A stretch of 7,299 nucleotides of DNA, taken from NCBI GenBank assembly GCA_937915775.1, contig CALGGQ010000394.1:1-7299 (forward strand), in the 5' to 3' direction. The notes under the pieces are model-generated. The model did no database searches, was not told where the DNA came from, and was given only the letters and a program-made list of their open reading frames with translations. The stretch's first letter is position 1, and each line of letters opens with the position of its first letter. Below, in pieces: positions 5,297 through 7,299 of this stretch. The DNA comes from an uncultured Clostridia bacterium. Lineage in GTDB: Bacteria; Bacillota; Clostridia; Oscillospirales; Acutalibacteraceae. The position numbers were made by a program, and so were the translations under genes.

Positions 5297-6988
5297 ATGT
5301 CAAAGCTTGTAAAACAGACCCAGGAAGAACTGAAAAGCAGGATTACGGCAGCCATCGACTGCGCCATCGCAAACGGCGACCTGCCCGAAGCGGAAATTCC
5401 CGCTTTTATCATCGAAAAACCCGCGGATAAGAAAAACGGCGATTTTTCCACCAATGCCGCGATGGCAGGCGCACGCGCGTTCCGCAAGGCGCCGCGTCAG
5501 ATTGCCGAGGCGATTGTATCAAACCTCGATTTATCGGGCACCCTATTTGAAAGAGCGGAAATTGCCGGCCCCGGCTTCATCAACCTTTTTCTCTCGCAGG
5601 AATATTACTCCCGCATTGTGGAGGATGTGATTGCCTGCGGCGATGATTACGGCAGAAGCGACTACGGCGAGGGCAAAAAGGTAATCGTGGAATTCGTTTC
5701 CGCTAACCCGACAGGTCCTATGCACGTCGGAAATGCAAGAGGTGCAGCCCTCGGAGATGGTATTTCCTCCCTGCTGGAATGGACGGGCTGGCATACCGAA
5801 CGGGAATTCTATATCAATGATGCCGGAAATCAGATTGAAAAATTCGCCACTTCTCTGGAAGTCCGCTATCTCCAGAAATGCGGTCAGAATGTCGCACTGC
5901 CGGAAGATGCTTATCACGGTATGGATATTGTCGCTCATGCCGAAGCTTTCTATGCCGAAAACGGTGACAAATTCGCTGATGCTGACAGCAAGACCCGCCG
6001 CGATGCGCTTGTTGCGTTCGCTCTGCCGAAGAATATCGCCGGTCTGGAACGCGACCTGAAAAGCTATCGCGTCGAATATGACAACTGGTTCAGTGAAAGT
6101 TCTCTGCACAAGAGCGGTGCAGTCATGGAAATCGTGAAAAAACTCACCGACAAAGGCTATACCTATGAACAGGAAGGTGCAGTCTGGTTCAAAGCCGAAC
6201 AGTTCGGCGCAGATAAAGATTTCGTTCTCGTCCGTGCCAACGGCATTCCGACTTATATCGTGCCGGATATCGCCTATCACTGCGATAAGCTTGTTACCAG
6301 AAATTTCGATAAAGCTATCAATGTTCTCGGTGCTGACCATCACGGCTATGTCCCCAGACTGAAAGCCGCGCTGAAAGCTCTGGATGTCGATACTGACAAG
6401 CTGGATGTCGTTCTGATGCAGATGGTCAAGCTCCTCCGCGACGGCGAGCCGATTAAAGTTTCCAAGCGAAGCGGCAAGGCAATCGGACTGGTGACACTTC
6501 TGGAAGAAATTCCGCTGGATGCCGCAAGATTTTTCTTCAATATGCGTGAGGCAGATTCCCATTTTGAATTTGATTTGGACTTAGCTGTCGAAAAATCTTC
6601 TCAGAATCCCGTTTACTATGTTCAGTATGCTCATGCAAGAATTTGCAGCATTCTCAGAACCTTGCAGGAAGAAGGCTTATATCAGGAAGGCACACCCCTG
6701 AACGAACTCCCTGCGCCGGAAACGTCTCAGGAAATTGAACTGATTCGTCATCTGGCGGCATTCCCCTCTGAAATCTCGGCAGCTGCGAAAATCTATGACC
6801 CGTCCAGAATTACAAAATATGCTCTCGAACTTGCCAACCTGTATCATAAATTCTATGATGCCTGCTCCGTCAAGAATGCAGAAACCCCGGAAATCCGCGA
6901 ATTCAGAACTGACCTTTGCCGTGCGGCAGGACAGGTTCTCCGCAATGCCATGGCAATCCTGAAAATCGACTGCCCCGAAAAAATGTAA
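5297..6988 (+). CDS. argS: Arginyl-tRNA synthetase
   Basis: Class Ia aminoacyl-tRNA synthetase that charges tRNA-Arg with arginine using ATP, in the cytoplasm. Its 563 residues are the normal bacterial length. The N-terminal Add-1 domain covers about residues 1-105, with GDFSTNAAM (48-56) and GPGFINLFLS (91-100). The catalytic domain carries SANPTGPMHVGN (135-146), where HVGN is the HIGH signature, INDAGNQ (173-179), GADHHGY (345-351), and KVSKRSGK (387-394) as the KMSKS-type loop. The C-terminal anticodon-binding (DALR) domain starts near YVQYAHAR (441-448) and runs to the end. CAGGAG (5285-5290) stands 6 bases before the ATG, overlapping nothing but following the DUF1934 stop by one base. 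It is third in the murI unit. Glycine codons are all GGC up to residue 126 and mixed from residue 140 on (see findings), but the protein is continuous and intact. Confidence 0.98.
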   Translation: MSKLVKQTQEELKSRITAAIDCAIANGDLPEAEIPAFIIEKPADKKNGDFSTNAAMAGARAFRKAPRQIAEAIVSNLDLSGTLFERAEIAGPGFINLFLSQEYYSRIVEDVIACGDDYGRSDYGEGKKVIVEFVSANPTGPMHVGNARGAALGDGISSLLEWTGWHTEREFYINDAGNQIEKFATSLEVRYLQKCGQNVALPEDAYHGMDIVAHAEAFYAENGDKFADADSKTRRDALVAFALPKNIAGLERDLKSYRVEYDNWFSESSLHKSGAVMEIVKKLTDKGYTYEQEGAVWFKAEQFGADKDFVLVRANGIPTYIVPDIAYHCDKLVTRNFDKAINVLGADHHGYVPRLKAALKALDVDTDKLDVVLMQMVKLLRDGEPIKVSKRSGKAIGLVTLLEEIPLDAARFFFNMREADSHFEFDLDLAVEKSSQNPVYYVQYAHARICSILRTLQEEGLYQEGTPLNELPAPETSQEIELIRHLAAFPSEISAAAKIYDPSRITKYALELANLYHKFYDACSVKNAETPEIREFRTDLCRAAGQVLRNAMAILKIDCPEKM

Positions 6989-7227
6989 GCTTTTTTCTGA
7001 AATATTACACAGTGGTTACAGACAGAAGCCAGAATTTTGTGACGAATACACAAACAAGTTGGAAAAAATTCGCCGTTTTCACGAAAATAAATAAAAAATT
7101 AACACTATGTTCATATTACGTTCATAACTATATGCTACAATTTGTAATATGTAAAGAACGCACGAAAAAATATGCTGACAACTACAGATAAAATGGTTAA
7201 ATTTTGAAAAAGAAAGGAAATCAGCTT
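6989..7227. other. AT-rich intergenic region between argS and the next gene
   Basis: These 239 bases hold no credible gene. The argS stop lies inside a weak A/T hairpin (6977-6983 with 6991-6997, one G-C and six A-T pairs), too weak to call a terminator. No strong GC stem followed by T residues was found, so read-through from argS is possible. The second half has the candidate extended -10 at 7133-7141 and a weaker pair, CTGACA (7175-7180) with TTAAAT (7197-7202). Confidence 0.6.
7133..7141 (+). promoter_or_regulatory. Possible extended -10 promoter for the downstream regulator gene
   Basis: TGCTACAAT holds a TACAAT hexamer (7136-7141, one mismatch) with an extended -10 TGC. No good -35 lies at 16-18 bases; TTCATA at 7110-7115 is 20 bases away. 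A 7-base direct repeat GTTCATA occurs at 7109-7115 and 7120-7126, one helical turn apart, and may be an operator. The leader to the ATG at 7228 would be about 80 bases. Confidence 0.45.
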
Positions 7228-7299
7228 ATGTCAAACAGATTATTTCAGGGGCTTGTTCACCAGATGCGTGATACCATGGATGCCACAATCGGCGTTGTA
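7228..7299 (+). CDS. Start of a probable PucR/CdaR-type transcription regulator (cut by window edge)
   Basis: Only 24 codons are visible, starting MSNRLFQGLVHQ and continuing MRDTMDATIGVV. The pattern of a short helix, then Asp-x-x-x-Gly-Val-Val, resembles the opening of clostridial PucR-family or CdaR (sugar-diacid-recognition) regulators, whose first domain begins with a similar helix and IGVIDE strand. This is recognition from memory over a very short stretch and could be wrong. The start is supported by AAAGGA at 7213-7218, 9 bases before the ATG, the same arrangement as at murI. A long AT-rich gap and a possible promoter separate it from argS, so it is probably its own unit. The helix-turn-helix, if present, would lie near the unseen C-terminus. 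Confidence 0.55.
   Translation, partial: MSNRLFQGLVHQMRDTMDATIGVV

Noticed and set aside
5543..6562. 339-codon open frame antisense to argS
   Set aside because: It lies wholly inside an unmistakable argS. Its product has no recognisable domain and a composition typical of a reversed coding frame, and I saw no reason to prefer it.
6977..6997. Inverted repeat around the argS stop codon as a terminator
   Set aside because: The stem is one G-C and six A-T pairs with a 7-base loop; it is too weak for an intrinsic terminator.
7045..7055. AATACACAAAC shared with the minus strand at 1535-1525 upstream of the serC promoter
   Set aside because: An 11-base match between two places is expected several times by chance in a window of this size.
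7175..7202. CTGACA with 16 bases to TTAAAT as a second promoter for the last gene
   Set aside because: The -10 is poor (4 of 6), and the start would fall almost on the ribosome site; it is kept only as a remote alternative.

Overview
The window looks like ordinary chromosome from a low-to-mid GC Firmicute, most likely a Clostridia member near the Ruminococcaceae/Oscillospiraceae. This rests on the clostridial type of SerC/SerA, the DUF1934-argS gene pair, AGGAGG-type ribosome binding sites, consensus-like sigma-A promoters, and about 50% GC by eye. The taxonomic placement is an inference from protein style, not a database result. No transposase, integrase, CRISPR array, tRNA or rRNA was seen.

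The left half is transcribed leftward (minus strand) as two units. At the far left is the serine biosynthesis pair serC-serA. serC is complete, and serA is cut by the window edge after 114 codons. The two overlap by one base (TAATG) and are driven by a near-consensus promoter at 1483-1510. Upstream and co-directional is a three-gene unit of unknown function (3853 down to 1616): a cytoplasmic protein resembling DUF7674-type proteins, a small single-pass membrane protein, and a four-helix membrane protein. This unit has its own extended -10 promoter, very tight gene joints and a strong intrinsic terminator just before the serC promoter.

The right half is transcribed rightward. murI (glutamate racemase, D-glutamate for peptidoglycan), a DUF1934/YwiB-like gene and argS (arginyl-tRNA synthetase) follow each other with 8 and 12 base gaps, behind a promoter at 3953-3981 that diverges from the unknown unit. 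After argS comes a 239-base AT-rich gap without an obvious strong terminator. The first 24 codons of another gene follow, probably a PucR/CdaR-type transcription regulator.

Functionally the recognised genes are housekeeping: L-serine synthesis, D-glutamate supply and Arg-tRNA charging. The parts least explained by known biology are the three-gene membrane-associated unit, the Asn-to-Gly change beside the first catalytic Cys of MurI, and an abrupt change of glycine codon use inside argS. I found no convincing sign of a dramatic new system; the three-gene unit is the best candidate for something undescribed.
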